Assembly (NCBI GenBank): GCA_964611125.1
Contig: CAZSZO010000009.1
Span: 43,556-107,555 of the forward strand
Source: JAEUIX01 sp964611125
GTDB lineage: Bacteria > Planctomycetota > Phycisphaerae > Phycisphaerales > UBA1924
Length of the DNA stretch: 64,000 nucleotides
Direction: 5' to 3'
Shown here piece by piece: positions 25,992-35,204 of the stretch. Position numbers and translations under genes: made by a program. The notes beneath the pieces were generated by a model. The model worked only from the letters and a program-made list of their open reading frames with translations. It was not told the DNA's origin and did not search any database. The stretch's first letter is position 1. Each line of letters begins with the position of its first letter.

Positions 25992-27578
25992 GTGATCCTT
26001 CGCACCCATCGTCCGTCCCTTTCGCTGCTCGCTCTCATCTTGGCTGCCGGCGCCGGCGCGCCTTCAGCCGTGTGGGGCCAGAGCCAGGCTGCTCCGCTGC
26101 CCGGCGACGCAACGGTCTCACCCAGCGTCGACTTTCGCTCCTCTGGCTGGCTCGCCGATCGCGTCGTCGCCAACACCAACGGCGAAGAGGTCGCCCGGGT
26201 CTCTGACCTGATCCTCGACCGCGGCTGGGGCCGGATTGAGTACCTTGTCATCAAGACCGGGACGACCTTCGGCATGGGCGGGCGGGCCATCGCCATCCCC
26301 TACGGCGCCTTCCGGTGGGAGTCCGGCAAGGACCGCTTCGTGCTGGCCTCCACCATCGAGCAGCTCAAGCAGTTCCCCGAGTACACCGCGGAGAGCTGGA
26401 CCTCGCTCAACGACCTCTCCACAAAGGAGGCGAGCGCCCTCCGCCAGCGGCTCGGCGCCGACAGCGCGGCGTCGAACGACCCCTACGCCGGCAGCCTCGA
26501 CGCCCAGCGGAAGGCCCGCATCACCGGCGAGGTGAAGAGCGTCGACCGCGTGCGCACGAGCACCTACGGCGAGCAGATCCAGATCACCGTCCTTGAGAGT
26601 GACGGCGCCACGCGGCGCATCTCGCTGGGCCCATCGTGGTACGTCAACGGGGCCGCCGCGGCGCCCATGCGGGGCGACCGCGTCGTGGTCGAGACACTCG
26701 GGCTCCCTCGCGATCCTGAGATGCTCCTGGCGGGCGTCGAGCTGCGCAACGGCGAGCGGGAGCTGCGCCTGCGGGCCAGCGACGGCACGCCCATGTGGGC
26801 CCTCAACACCATCGAGCACTCGGGCCGAAAGTACACCACGCCCTATTCCCGATACCTGCTGGTGAGCCAGCTTGCGGGGATGAAGGTGGATTGCCGCGGC
26901 TCGGAGAGCGGCCGGGTTCACGATGTGATCATCGATCGCGTCTCAGGGGAAATCGGGTTCCTCTCCATCGATCCCAACCAGAACTTCCTGGGCATCGGCG
27001 ACACCAAGCGGCTGCTGCCGTGGTCGGTTGCGACGGTGACGGTTGAGAGCGTGCTCCGCATCGACGCATCCAAGGACATGGTGCTGGCCAGCCCGGAGAC
27101 GCCCTCGGAGATCTCGACCCTGAACAGCGGCGGGCAGGCGGAGCGGGTGTACAAGGCCTTCGGGGTTCCGGCGCCGCGATTCCAGGCCCCGGTTGACATC
27201 GCCGCGATGCCCTTCGATGGGGAGAACGCGTGGTCCGCCCGCGGGGCCATTCTCAGCGCCATTGAGCAGGACTCCAGCCGGACCCTTGAGGGCGCCGTGA
27301 CCGACTCGACGGAAATGAAGTTCGGCGGCGGCATCCGGCCGGCGCGGGCCCTGGTGATCAAGACCGCCGGCGGAGCGGAAGAGACGGTGCTGGTCGGGCC
27401 GGAGTGGTACATGGCCAACCAGAAGGTCAGCTACAAGCGGGGAGACACCGTGAAGATCGACGCCCGGCGCACGACCGTCGACGGTCGCCGCCTGTGGATC
27501 GCGTCCTCGGTGGAGTGCATGAACGCCCGCACCGTGCTGCTCGACAGCCAGGGCGTGCCCGCCTGGGGTCAGCGGTAA
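25992..27578 (+). CDS. Secreted PRC-barrel-type repeat protein
   Basis: The protein has 528 residues from GTG 25992 (agagg upstream); the upstream open frame lacks coding character. The signal peptide ends near AVWGQ. Two PRC-barrel-like modules are visible: GWLADRVVANTNGEEVARVSDLILDRGWGRIEYLVI (about 45-80) and YTTPYSRYLLVSQLAGMKVDCRGSESGRVHDVIIDRVSGEIGFLSI (about 285-330). Between and after them are two similar OB-like stretches (ITGEVKSVDRVRT...GPSWYVNGAAAAPMRGDRVVVE and LEGAVTDSTEMKF...GPEWYMANQKVSYKRGDTVKID), so the protein is an internal duplication. Its role outside the cytoplasm is unknown. Confidence 0.8.
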   Translation: MILRTHRPSLSLLALILAAGAGAPSAVWGQSQAAPLPGDATVSPSVDFRSSGWLADRVVANTNGEEVARVSDLILDRGWGRIEYLVIKTGTTFGMGGRAIAIPYGAFRWESGKDRFVLASTIEQLKQFPEYTAESWTSLNDLSTKEASALRQRLGADSAASNDPYAGSLDAQRKARITGEVKSVDRVRTSTYGEQIQITVLESDGATRRISLGPSWYVNGAAAAPMRGDRVVVETLGLPRDPEMLLAGVELRNGERELRLRASDGTPMWALNTIEHSGRKYTTPYSRYLLVSQLAGMKVDCRGSESGRVHDVIIDRVSGEIGFLSIDPNQNFLGIGDTKRLLPWSVATVTVESVLRIDASKDMVLASPETPSEISTLNSGGQAERVYKAFGVPAPRFQAPVDIAAMPFDGENAWSARGAILSAIEQDSSRTLEGAVTDSTEMKFGGGIRPARALVIKTAGGAEETVLVGPEWYMANQKVSYKRGDTVKIDARRTTVDGRRLWIASSVECMNARTVLLDSQGVPAWGQR

Positions 27579-27641
27579 CCCGCCGGCCAGCCCGCGGCGA
27601 GGGCCGTGGGATGGCCCGGTCGGCAATGAATGTTCTCGATC

Positions 27642-27675
27642 GCTCCGCGCCTGGGCGCAAGCCAAGGCGCGGAGC
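27642..27675 (+). other. Long GC hairpin in the gap after the PRC-barrel gene
   Basis: A perfect 10-bp stem gctccgcgcc/ggcgcggagc encloses a 14-nt loop, 63 bp after the stop. No U tract follows. It may be a mRNA 3' structure or a weak terminator. Confidence 0.35.
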
Positions 27676-27845
27676 AGGGCATGACGGAGGCGCACGGCGA
27701 GAGCTGGCGCCGCCATTTCGACGGTGTGGGGGGTGACGAGGACGAGCCGGGGGACCGAGCGTTACGCGCTGTCACCCTCGCCGCCTCAACACCTCGCCCG
27801 GCCGTCCGGCCGTCACCATCGCCCACAATCTTTGAAGGACTCCCT

Positions 27846-28538
27846 ATGCGATCTCTGAACCTCGCGTTGCTTGTCATGTTGCCTACGTCGGCCCTGCTGC
27901 TCAGCGCCCGCGCGATCGAGTCGCCCGCGCTGCCGGAACAAGCGTCGGGCGTCCCCGCGCAGCCGCCCCGGACCAGCCCACAGCCGGCTCAGTCGCTGCC
28001 GCAGCCGCCCCAGTCGCTCCCACAGCCGGCGCACACCACGCCGCCCAGCCCCGATCAACCCGCTCCCGCCACGCCCACCCCGGCCACCCCCGCCGCGGGG
28101 ACGCCCGAGGCGCCGCAGGACGTGTTCATCGTCGACCCCGCGGATCCGCGCCTCACGCCTCAGCAGCGCGAGCAACTCGCTCGCATGCGGGCCAGCCGCC
28201 CCTTCAGCTTCCAGCCCGCCCAGTCCGAGGCGGTGTTCTATGGTGGGGTGCAGCGCCTGATGCGCGATGAGCAGCGGTTCAGCACGGCGGGTGAGGAGCA
28301 GCTCCGCCGACTGGGCGAGATCCGCGGGATGTCGGGCGAGCGGCAGACCGCGGCGCTCCTCGATCTGATGCAGCAGGTTCTGATCACCAACCGTGAGCTC
28401 CACCAGTATCTGACCCGGTCGCGCAGCACCTGGTCGGGCGAGTTCGGCGATCGCGAGCAGAACGCACCCGAGGCGAACGAACCCGAGAGGCCGCGCAACA
28501 CGCCCGAAGGCCAGGTGCTGCCCCGCATGCTCCGCTGA
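27846..28538 (+). CDS. Secreted proline-rich protein
   Basis: The protein has 230 residues; gaagga is 7 bases before ATG 27846, and the upstream open frame is ignored. The signal peptide runs to about residue 23. Residues 30-85 are Pro/Gln/Ala repeats (QSLPQP, TPATPA), a likely disordered linker. The C-terminal 140 residues are helical: LTPQQREQLARMRA, MRDEQRFSTAGEEQLRRLGEI, TAALLDLMQQVLITNRELHQYL. No family is recognised. It is probably periplasmic. Confidence 0.7.
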   Translation: MRSLNLALLVMLPTSALLLSARAIESPALPEQASGVPAQPPRTSPQPAQSLPQPPQSLPQPAHTTPPSPDQPAPATPTPATPAAGTPEAPQDVFIVDPADPRLTPQQREQLARMRASRPFSFQPAQSEAVFYGGVQRLMRDEQRFSTAGEEQLRRLGEIRGMSGERQTAALLDLMQQVLITNRELHQYLTRSRSTWSGEFGDREQNAPEANEPERPRNTPEGQVLPRMLR

Positions 28539-28582
28539 GCACGCGTGAGTTTCGAGTGGTTGGGCCGCCGGCCGGGTGCCGC

Positions 28583-29854
28583 TTAACCCGGCGGCGGCGG
28601 GGGGATGTCCTTCAGGCTTCCCAGGCGGCGCAGCTCCGGGAACGCATAGGCCACCCCCGCGACCACCAGCAGCGAGATGACCCCGCCTGACACGGCGGAG
28701 ATCATGGGGCTGAAGACCCTGGCCACCAGGCCCGACTCGTACGAACCGAGTTCGTTTGAGCACTCGATGAAGACCGAGTTCACCGCGTTCACGCGCCCGC
28801 GCAGGGCGTCGGGGGTGCGGGTGGGCACCAGCACGTGCCGCACCACGACGCTGATGTTGTCAACTGCGCCGCCCACGGCCAGGGCGGCCAGCGAGAGCCA
28901 GAACGAACCGGAGAGCCCGAAGACGATGATCGTCAGGCCGTAGATCGCCACCGACCACAGCAGGGCCCGCCCGGCCCGCGCGATGGGCGGGCGGTAGGCC
29001 ATGATGATCGCCATCACCAGGGCCCCGGCGTAGGGCGCGGCCTTGAGGACGCCGTAGCCCATCGGCCCCGCCCCGAGCACTTCCTCGGCGTAAAAGGGCA
29101 GCAAGGCCGTGACGCCCCCGAAGAGCACCGCGAGCAGGTCAAGCGTGATGGCGGAGAGCACGATCCGCTCGCGCAGGATGTGGCGGATGCCCGCGAGCAC
29201 CGCCGCCATCGTCAGCGGCTCCTTGCTCAGGCCGCCCGGCGCGGGCCGCAGGAAGAGCGCGATGACCCCGAACGCCGAGCACAGCAGCCCCGTGGCGACG
29301 TAGACCGGCCAGATGCGCCCGCAGAGCCAGTAGAGCAGTCCGAAGAGCAGCGGCCCGCTGATGGCCGAGAACTGGAAGAGCCCGCTGTTCCAGGTGACGG
29401 CGTTGTGGAAGATCGCCTCGGGCACCAGTTGAGGCAGCAGGGCGTTGCGCGACGGGCCGTTGAACGCCCGGCAGACGCCGGTGAGGGCGAGCGTCAGGTA
29501 GACCCAGCCCAGCGGGGCCTCGCATATCGAGAGGTATGCCATGACAAAGCCGCACGCCGCGAACCCGAACGAGGTGATCGCCAGCACCGCCCGCCGGCTG
29601 TAGCGGTCGACGACATGCCCTGAGACGAGCACGAGCAGCACCACCGGCAGGGCCCGCACGAGGCCGACGTAGCCGACCTGCAGCGGGTCGTGGGTCCGCT
29701 GGTGAATCTCCCACAGCACCGCCGCGCCGAGCATCTGCAGGGCGAGCCCGGAGCAGACAAACCCCACGGCGAAGGCGCGGTAGTTGGCGATGCGGATGGC
29801 GGCGAGCGGGTCGTGGCCGCGGTCAGCGTCTGGGGAATCGAGGGTTGAGGCCAA
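28583..29854 (-). CDS. Major facilitator superfamily transporter
   Basis: The protein has 423 residues with about 12 hydrophobic helices. The start is a TTG at 29854 without a clear ribosome site. MFS signatures: GHVVDRYSRRAVLAI in the loop between helices 2 and 3, CRAFNGPSRNALLPQLVP in the middle (typical of EntS/MFS_3-like exporters), and a second-half loop RAGRALLW. The substrate is unknown. It lies 67 bp downstream of the CrtI-type gene on the same strand, so it may be cotranscribed with the carotenoid genes, though MFS exporters are not a known part of that pathway. Confidence 0.85.
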   Translation of the reverse strand: MASTLDSPDADRGHDPLAAIRIANYRAFAVGFVCSGLALQMLGAAVLWEIHQRTHDPLQVGYVGLVRALPVVLLVLVSGHVVDRYSRRAVLAITSFGFAACGFVMAYLSICEAPLGWVYLTLALTGVCRAFNGPSRNALLPQLVPEAIFHNAVTWNSGLFQFSAISGPLLFGLLYWLCGRIWPVYVATGLLCSAFGVIALFLRPAPGGLSKEPLTMAAVLAGIRHILRERIVLSAITLDLLAVLFGGVTALLPFYAEEVLGAGPMGYGVLKAAPYAGALVMAIIMAYRPPIARAGRALLWSVAIYGLTIIVFGLSGSFWLSLAALAVGGAVDNISVVVRHVLVPTRTPDALRGRVNAVNSVFIECSNELGSYESGLVARVFSPMISAVSGGVISLLVVAGVAYAFPELRRLGSLKDIPPPPPG

Positions 29855-29920
29855 GGTCGGGCAGGATAGAGCCCTCCGCCCCCCGAGGGGCGCCGGACGC
29901 CGACTGGGCGCACGGGACGC

Positions 29921-31558
29921 TCAGACCGTCGCGGCCTGTCGCTCCGGGCGCGCCACCACCGGCGCCGGGGCCGCGATGGGGGTGGGGGTGCTGGCCGGCA
30001 GGCCGAAATCATCGCACAGCGCCCACGCGGCGGTGACGCCGCTCATCAGCACCATGGGGACGCCCGGGCCGGGGTTGGCGCTGCCGCCGGCGAGGTAGAG
30101 GCCCTTCATGGCGCGAGCCCGGTTGCGGGGCTTGAAGCCCCCCAGCAGACGGCCGTGCGAGGCGAGGCCGTAGATCGCGCCGCCCTCGGCGTTGTACAGG
30201 CGCTCGATGCCGTCGGGGGTCAGGAAACGGTCAACGACGATGTGCTTGTCGATGTCGCCCATGCCGAAGCGGCGGAGCTTGGCCATGACGACGGGCTTGT
30301 ACTGCTCGAGCAGGCCGCCGGGACCTTCCCAGCGCTGGCCGTCGCGCCGGTAGGGCGTGTGGATGAGCACGTAGAGGGCCTCGCCGCCCGGGGGCGCCTG
30401 GGCGGGGTCGCTGCGCGAGGGCGCCGCGAGGTAGAGCGTGGGGTCGCGGGCGGGGATGCCCTGGGAGTAGATATCGTCGAACTCCTGGTGGGAGTCGCCG
30501 CTGAACAGGAAATTGTGGTGGGCGAGGTGGTCGTACTGGCGGTCGAGCCCCAGGTAGAGCACCACGCCGCTGCACGCGGGGGTGTAGCGGGAGGCGATGC
30601 GGCGCTGCTGGGCGCGCCCGGCGGGCGTGGCGAGGAGGTCGCGGTTGGTCCGCTGCACATCGCAGTTGCTCACGACCGCGTCGGCCCGCAGGCGGCGGCC
30701 GTCGTCGAGTTCGACTTCGCAGGCGCTGGCGGAGCCCTTGGGGGCGGCGGGGGTTGCCGGGTTGGCGGCCTGGGCGATGCGGCGGACGCCGGTTCCCAGG
30801 AGCACCTCGACGCCCAGCTCACGGGCGAGCCGCTCGAGCGCGCCGGCCACCATGCGTGTGCCGCCCATGGGGTACCAGCAGCCGTGATCGACCTGGGCGG
30901 CGGCGATCAGAGAAAGGATCGCCGGCGCCAGGAACGGGCTGGAGCCGACGTACTGCATGAAGTGCTCGACCATCTGGCGGACGTGCGGCTCGCGGATCAT
31001 GCCGTGGGCGGTGGCGCCGACGGTGCTGTGCATGCGCATGCCCAGGACATCGCCCAGGAGCGAGGGATCGCCCAGCGGCGAGGCCCGCATCATGTCGAGG
31101 GGCGATTCGACGTCCTTGTAGAAGAAGACCTTCTCGCTCAGGCGGAACATGCGCCGGCTGAAGGCGATGAACGCGCGGTACCCCTCGCCCGGCTTGTCCT
31201 TGGGGAATTGGGCGTCGAGCGCCGCGGCGAAGGCGTCAACATCGGCCTGCAGGTCGATGCGGGCGCCGTCCTCATAGTGGCAGCGCCACTGGGGGACGCA
31301 GGGGCGGAGATCGATGTAATCGGCGACGGGCCGGCCGGCCCGCTCGATGATCCCGCGCAGGACCTGCGGCAGGGTGATGATCGTGGGGCCCATGTCGAAG
31401 GTGAAGCCCTGCTCGCTCAGGACGTTCATCTTGCCGCCCAGGTGGGCGTTGCGCTCGATGAGCGTGACATGGGCGCCGCGCGTGCGGAGCTCCACAGCCG
31501 CGGCGAGGCCCGCCAGACCCCCGCCGACCACGATGACCCGGACTTGACGCTCTGGCAT
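29921..31558 (-). CDS. CrtI/CrtN/CrtP-type carotenoid desaturase or oxidase
   Basis: The protein has 545 residues from ATG 31558 (aaggaag ribosome site); the longer open frame upstream is rejected. The FAD-binding fold VIVVGGGLAGLAAAVEL with GGKMNVL at the N terminus, MGPTIITLPQVL next, and the C-terminal FAD motif LYLAGGSANPGPGVPMVLMSG are diagnostic of phytoene desaturase-like oxidoreductases. With an aldehyde dehydrogenase and a second desaturase beside it, the set matches the squalene-derived C30 route known in planctomycetes (CrtN, CrtP, AldH). Which step this copy performs, desaturation or terminal oxidation, cannot be read from sequence. Confidence 0.88.
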   Translation of the reverse strand: MPERQVRVIVVGGGLAGLAAAVELRTRGAHVTLIERNAHLGGKMNVLSEQGFTFDMGPTIITLPQVLRGIIERAGRPVADYIDLRPCVPQWRCHYEDGARIDLQADVDAFAAALDAQFPKDKPGEGYRAFIAFSRRMFRLSEKVFFYKDVESPLDMMRASPLGDPSLLGDVLGMRMHSTVGATAHGMIREPHVRQMVEHFMQYVGSSPFLAPAILSLIAAAQVDHGCWYPMGGTRMVAGALERLARELGVEVLLGTGVRRIAQAANPATPAAPKGSASACEVELDDGRRLRADAVVSNCDVQRTNRDLLATPAGRAQQRRIASRYTPACSGVVLYLGLDRQYDHLAHHNFLFSGDSHQEFDDIYSQGIPARDPTLYLAAPSRSDPAQAPPGGEALYVLIHTPYRRDGQRWEGPGGLLEQYKPVVMAKLRRFGMGDIDKHIVVDRFLTPDGIERLYNAEGGAIYGLASHGRLLGGFKPRNRARAMKGLYLAGGSANPGPGVPMVLMSGVTAAWALCDDFGLPASTPTPIAAPAPVVARPERQAATV

Positions 31559-31610
31559 GGCTTCCTTCCACGATCCTGAGGCTGAACCTGACCTAAACCT
31601 GGCGCTGAGT

Positions 31611-33212
31611 CTACGGACGGGCGGGGTGAACGCCGGCGGAGGCGGACGGCGCCGGGTTGAACAACGCGTGTTCGGGGCGGGCGGCGCCCGGGCCCGGCCC
31701 GGGGAGCGGGGCTGGTGCGTGCGCTGGACCCGCGGCGGCGTTCGCGTCGACGCCGGCGCCGGCCGCCGCGGGCCCGGCCCCACCCGCGCCGTAGAGCCAG
31801 CCGACCAGCGCCGAGAGGCGGCCGAGCAGGGCCCCCGTCGGCGGCGCCGTGGGGGGCCGCAGCCAGGACGAGGTCACGGAGACCTGCACGGGGCGCGTGA
31901 GGCCGAGCAGGCCGGCCTCGCCCCGCGAGAGGCCCCAGCCGCTGGCGCCAACGCCGCCGATCGACGCGGCCGGGTGGGCGGTGGGCACGACGCAGTCATT
32001 GACCATCACCGCCCCGGCCCGCAGGCGCGGCGCCAGGGCCCGGGCCGCGGCGGGGCGCCTCGTGAAGACCGATACCGAGAGGTGCTGGTCGACGCGAGCG
32101 TGGATGGCCAGGGCCTCGTCAACATCGCGCACCGGAACCACGGCGAGGGCGGGCCCAAAGTGGTCACCCGCCACGAGCTCGGCGGAAACAGGACAATCAA
32201 CGATGGCCAGCGGCGTAAGCGCCCGGTGCAGCCCGAGCCGGTCGGCGCGGTCAGGCCTCGGGGCCTCCACCACCCCGCTGAGGCTGCGCCCGCCATCCTC
32301 AATCGCGGCCCGGCAAAGGTCGTAGACGCGCTTCGCGGCGGCCTCGCTGATCAGGCGGCGAGGCGGGGCGCCGGCGGCCAGCGGCCCGAGCGCCGCCAGA
32401 AACGCGCGGTAGACACGCTGGTCGACCAGAGCCCGGCGGGGCGCCATGCAGGTCTGGCCGGCGTTGAAGGTGACGCCCTGCCAGATGGCCCGGGCGGCAA
32501 GCGCCGGGTCGGCGTCGGCCAGCACCAAGGCGCTGTCGCGGCCCGAAAGCTCGAGCGTCGTCGGAACCAGGCCGGGGGCGGCCCACGCGGCGATCTCACG
32601 CCCCACAGCGGTCGATCCGGTGAAGACCACGTGGTCGAACCGGCCGCGGCCGCCGTCGAGCAGCCGCTTGCCGGCCTCACGGGTCGCCTCGGTCCAGGCG
32701 AGGGCGCCCGGGGGAAGCCCGGCGTCGACAGCGAGGCGCAGCAGCCGGGCCTGCGTGAGCGGCGCGTGCTCGGAGGGCTTCACCACCACGGTGTTCCCCG
32801 ACACCAGGGCCTGGACAAGCTGAATCCCCAGCAGCTGAACCGGGTAGTTCCAGGTGGCGATGATCGCGACCCGCCCCAGCGGGACGGGTCGCTCCTCGAG
32901 CGCCACCCCCTTGAGAAAGAGCGGCCCGCGCCCCAGCCACCGGCCGGACAGCACCCGCGCGGCGTGCCGCTCGTGCCAGCGGCACGCGGCCAGCACCGGG
33001 GCGATATCCGCCATCAGGGCTTCGTGGTGGGGCTTGCCTACCTCATCAGCCATCAGGCGACAGAACTCGTCGCGGGCCCGCGCCAGGGCCACGCGGAAGC
33101 GGGCCACCCAGGCGACCCGAACCCGTAGAGGTTCCAGGGCCCACGGGTGGGCCTGATTCAGGGAGGAAGCGGGTGAAACGGGGTCGACCTGCATCTGATC
33201 AAGCATAGGCAT
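31611..33212 (-). CDS. Aldehyde dehydrogenase of the carotenoid cluster
   Basis: The protein has 533 residues from ATG 33212; a TTG at 33236 and ATGs at 33206 and 33194 are alternatives, none with a good ribosome site. Motifs: PLGRVAIIATWNYPVQLLG (Asn of the oxyanion site), VVKPSEHAP (NAD-binding Lys), FTGSTAVGREI, LELSGRDSALV (general base Glu, with S in place of the usual G), and NAGQTCMAPRR with the catalytic Cys. A Pro/Ala/Gly-rich tail of about 60 residues is extra. It should oxidise a carotenoid aldehyde to the acid, as AldH does in C30 apocarotenoid synthesis. Confidence 0.88.
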   Translation of the reverse strand: MPMLDQMQVDPVSPASSLNQAHPWALEPLRVRVAWVARFRVALARARDEFCRLMADEVGKPHHEALMADIAPVLAACRWHERHAARVLSGRWLGRGPLFLKGVALEERPVPLGRVAIIATWNYPVQLLGIQLVQALVSGNTVVVKPSEHAPLTQARLLRLAVDAGLPPGALAWTEATREAGKRLLDGGRGRFDHVVFTGSTAVGREIAAWAAPGLVPTTLELSGRDSALVLADADPALAARAIWQGVTFNAGQTCMAPRRALVDQRVYRAFLAALGPLAAGAPPRRLISEAAAKRVYDLCRAAIEDGGRSLSGVVEAPRPDRADRLGLHRALTPLAIVDCPVSAELVAGDHFGPALAVVPVRDVDEALAIHARVDQHLSVSVFTRRPAAARALAPRLRAGAVMVNDCVVPTAHPAASIGGVGASGWGLSRGEAGLLGLTRPVQVSVTSSWLRPPTAPPTGALLGRLSALVGWLYGAGGAGPAAAGAGVDANAAAGPAHAPAPLPGPGPGAARPEHALFNPAPSASAGVHPARP

Positions 33213-33260
33213 CGAATAAACGACCACAACGTTCAAAACATGCTGCTTAAAGTGCCTGAA

Positions 33261-33289
33261 TTGGACGTTCTAACACATCAGGCTACACT
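33261..33289 (+). promoter_or_regulatory. Sigma-70-type promoter of the CrtN-type gene
   Basis: TTGGAC (33261-33266), a 17-bp spacer, and TACACT (33284-33289) lie 24 bp before the ATG at 33313, which has caggag as ribosome site. The 100-bp divergent region is markedly more AT-rich than its surroundings. Confidence 0.6.
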
Positions 33290-33312
33290 CTCCGGTTCGG
33301 ACAGGAGTCCCC

Positions 33313-34980
33313 ATGGTTTCAGGTCGCTCGATATCGGTCGGGGTCGTCGGCGCCGGGCCCGGCGGATTAGCCGCAGCGATGCTGCTGGCGGCGGGCGGCG
33401 CCCGGGTGACGGTGTATGAGCAGGGCGCCACGGTGGGCGGGCGGACGGCCCGCCTCACGCTCAAGGCGGGGGGCGGTGCGGGGGGGGCGGGGGGGGCGGG
33501 GGGGGCGGGGGGCGGGGCGTATCACTTTGATCGCGGGCCGACATTTTTCCTGATGCCGTTTGTGCTCGAGGAGATCTTCGGCGCGGTGGGGAAGCGGCTG
33601 ACCGACTACGCCGAGCTGACGCGGCTGGACCCGATGTACCGCCTGGTGATCGGCGCGCAGGACAAGGCGGGTGGGGCCGGTGGGGTCAGGCAGGGTGGGC
33701 GGAGCGAGACCGTGCTCGACTGCACGCAGGACCTCGCGGCGATGCGGGCCCGGGTGGAGGCGATCAGCCCCGGCGACGGCGCGGCGTTCGACGGTTTCAT
33801 CAGCGAGAACCGAGGGAAGCTCGACGCGTTCACGCCGATCCTGCGCCGGGCGTTTCGCGGGCCGCTGGACCTGCTCTCCACCGACATGCTCCGGGCGGCG
33901 CCGCTGCTGGCGCCGCTGCAGTCGGTGGCGGGGCAGCTCGAGAAGCGGTTCAAGCACCCGGCGGTGCGGCTGGCGCTCTCGTTTCAGTCCAAGTACCTGG
34001 GCATGAGCCCGCACGACTGCCCGAGCCTGTTCACGATCCTGCCCTTCATCGAGTATGAATTCGGCATCTGGCATCCGCGGGGAGGGTGCAACGCGCTGAT
34101 GGGGGCCATGGCCACGGCGGCGAGCGAGCTGGGGGTCAAGGTCCGCTGCGCCAGCCGAGTGAAGCGGGTGGTCTTCGAGGGCCGGCGGGCGGTTGGCGTT
34201 GAGCTCGACGGCCCCGGCGGCGGCCCGGCCGTCGAACGGCACGACCACATCGTCATGAACGCCGACGCGGCGTGGGCCCTCAAGAACCTGGTGCCGTCGG
34301 AGCTGCGGCCGGGCACGCTCTCCAATGAGAGCCTCGACGGCAAGCGGTACTCATGCAGCACGTTCATGCTGCATCTGGGGGTGCGGGGGGTGCTGGATCT
34401 GCCGCACCACACCATTAGCATCAGCTCCCGCTATCGCGAGAACCTCGCCGACATCGGCGAGGGCCGGCTAAGCGAGGAGCCCTCGCTCTACGTGTGCAAC
34501 CCGTCGCCACGCGACCGGTCGCTGGCGCCCGAGGGGTGCTCGTCGGTCTACGTGCTGGCGCCCACGCCCAACCTCAAGAGCGGCGCCGCGATCGACTGGC
34601 CGGCCCGCACTGCGGAGGTCCGCTCGGCGGTGCTGCGGCGGATCAGCGAGCTGGCGGGGCGGGAGATCGAGCCGCTCATCGTCGCCGAGCAGGTGGTGAC
34701 GCCCAGGGACTGGGCGGCGTCAGGGATCCAGTTCGGGGCGACGTTCAACCTGTCTCACGACCTGCGGCAGATGCTCTTCCTGCGGCCGCAGCACCGCGTG
34801 CAGGGCGTTGACAACCTGTGGCTGGTGGGCGGGGGGACGCACCCGGGCTCGGGGCTGCCGGTGATCTTCCTCTCGTCGCAGATCACGGCCCGGCTGCTGT
34901 GCGCCGAGGCGGGCCTGAGCGACCCCTTGAGCCCGCCGGCGCCGGTGGGACAAGCGCGGTTGGCGGCGGCAGGTGTGTGA
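33313..34980 (+). CDS. CrtN-type carotenoid desaturase
   Basis: The protein has 555 residues. The N-terminal FAD fold SVGVVGAGPGGLAAAMLL and VGGRTARL are followed by a Gly/Ala insert (about residues 52-68) encoded by a G-rich microsatellite. Then come FDRGPTFFLMPFVLEEIF, FQSKYLGMSPHDCPSLFTILPFIEYEFGIWHPRGG, and the C-terminal LWLVGGGTHPGSGLPVIFLSSQ, which resembles dehydrosqualene desaturase CrtN. It diverges from the aldehyde dehydrogenase and has its own promoter. It probably introduces double bonds into dehydrosqualene, giving yellow to red C30 pigments. Confidence 0.88.
   Translation: MVSGRSISVGVVGAGPGGLAAAMLLAAGGARVTVYEQGATVGGRTARLTLKAGGGAGGAGGAGGAGGGAYHFDRGPTFFLMPFVLEEIFGAVGKRLTDYAELTRLDPMYRLVIGAQDKAGGAGGVRQGGRSETVLDCTQDLAAMRARVEAISPGDGAAFDGFISENRGKLDAFTPILRRAFRGPLDLLSTDMLRAAPLLAPLQSVAGQLEKRFKHPAVRLALSFQSKYLGMSPHDCPSLFTILPFIEYEFGIWHPRGGCNALMGAMATAASELGVKVRCASRVKRVVFEGRRAVGVELDGPGGGPAVERHDHIVMNADAAWALKNLVPSELRPGTLSNESLDGKRYSCSTFMLHLGVRGVLDLPHHTISISSRYRENLADIGEGRLSEEPSLYVCNPSPRDRSLAPEGCSSVYVLAPTPNLKSGAAIDWPARTAEVRSAVLRRISELAGREIEPLIVAEQVVTPRDWAASGIQFGATFNLSHDLRQMLFLRPQHRVQGVDNLWLVGGGTHPGSGLPVIFLSSQITARLLCAEAGLSDPLSPPAPVGQARLAAAGV
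33468..33518 (+). repeat. G-rich microsatellite inside the CrtN-type gene
   Basis: About five units of a 9-bp pattern (ggggggcgg with G5-G8 runs), encoding the GGAGGAGGAGG insert. Length changes by whole units keep the frame; slippage in a G run would not. Confidence 0.75.
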
Positions 34981-35204
34981 AGGCCTTGGGCAGGGCCCTT
35001 CGGCTGGCGGAGTAGCTCACTTGAGCGGCGCCCGGCGGATTCTGGCCAAAACGCGTCTGCGACGACAGACTTGAGTGATGGCGCGATCGTGCCGATGGAA
35101 CCAGCGAGTTTTCGGCCGTGGTTTTCACGGTGGCCGGCGGCGTAACGCCGGGCGCCGAGGTTGAAGACCGCGCACCGACCCTTCACGGACTGGAGCGATC
35201 GCCC

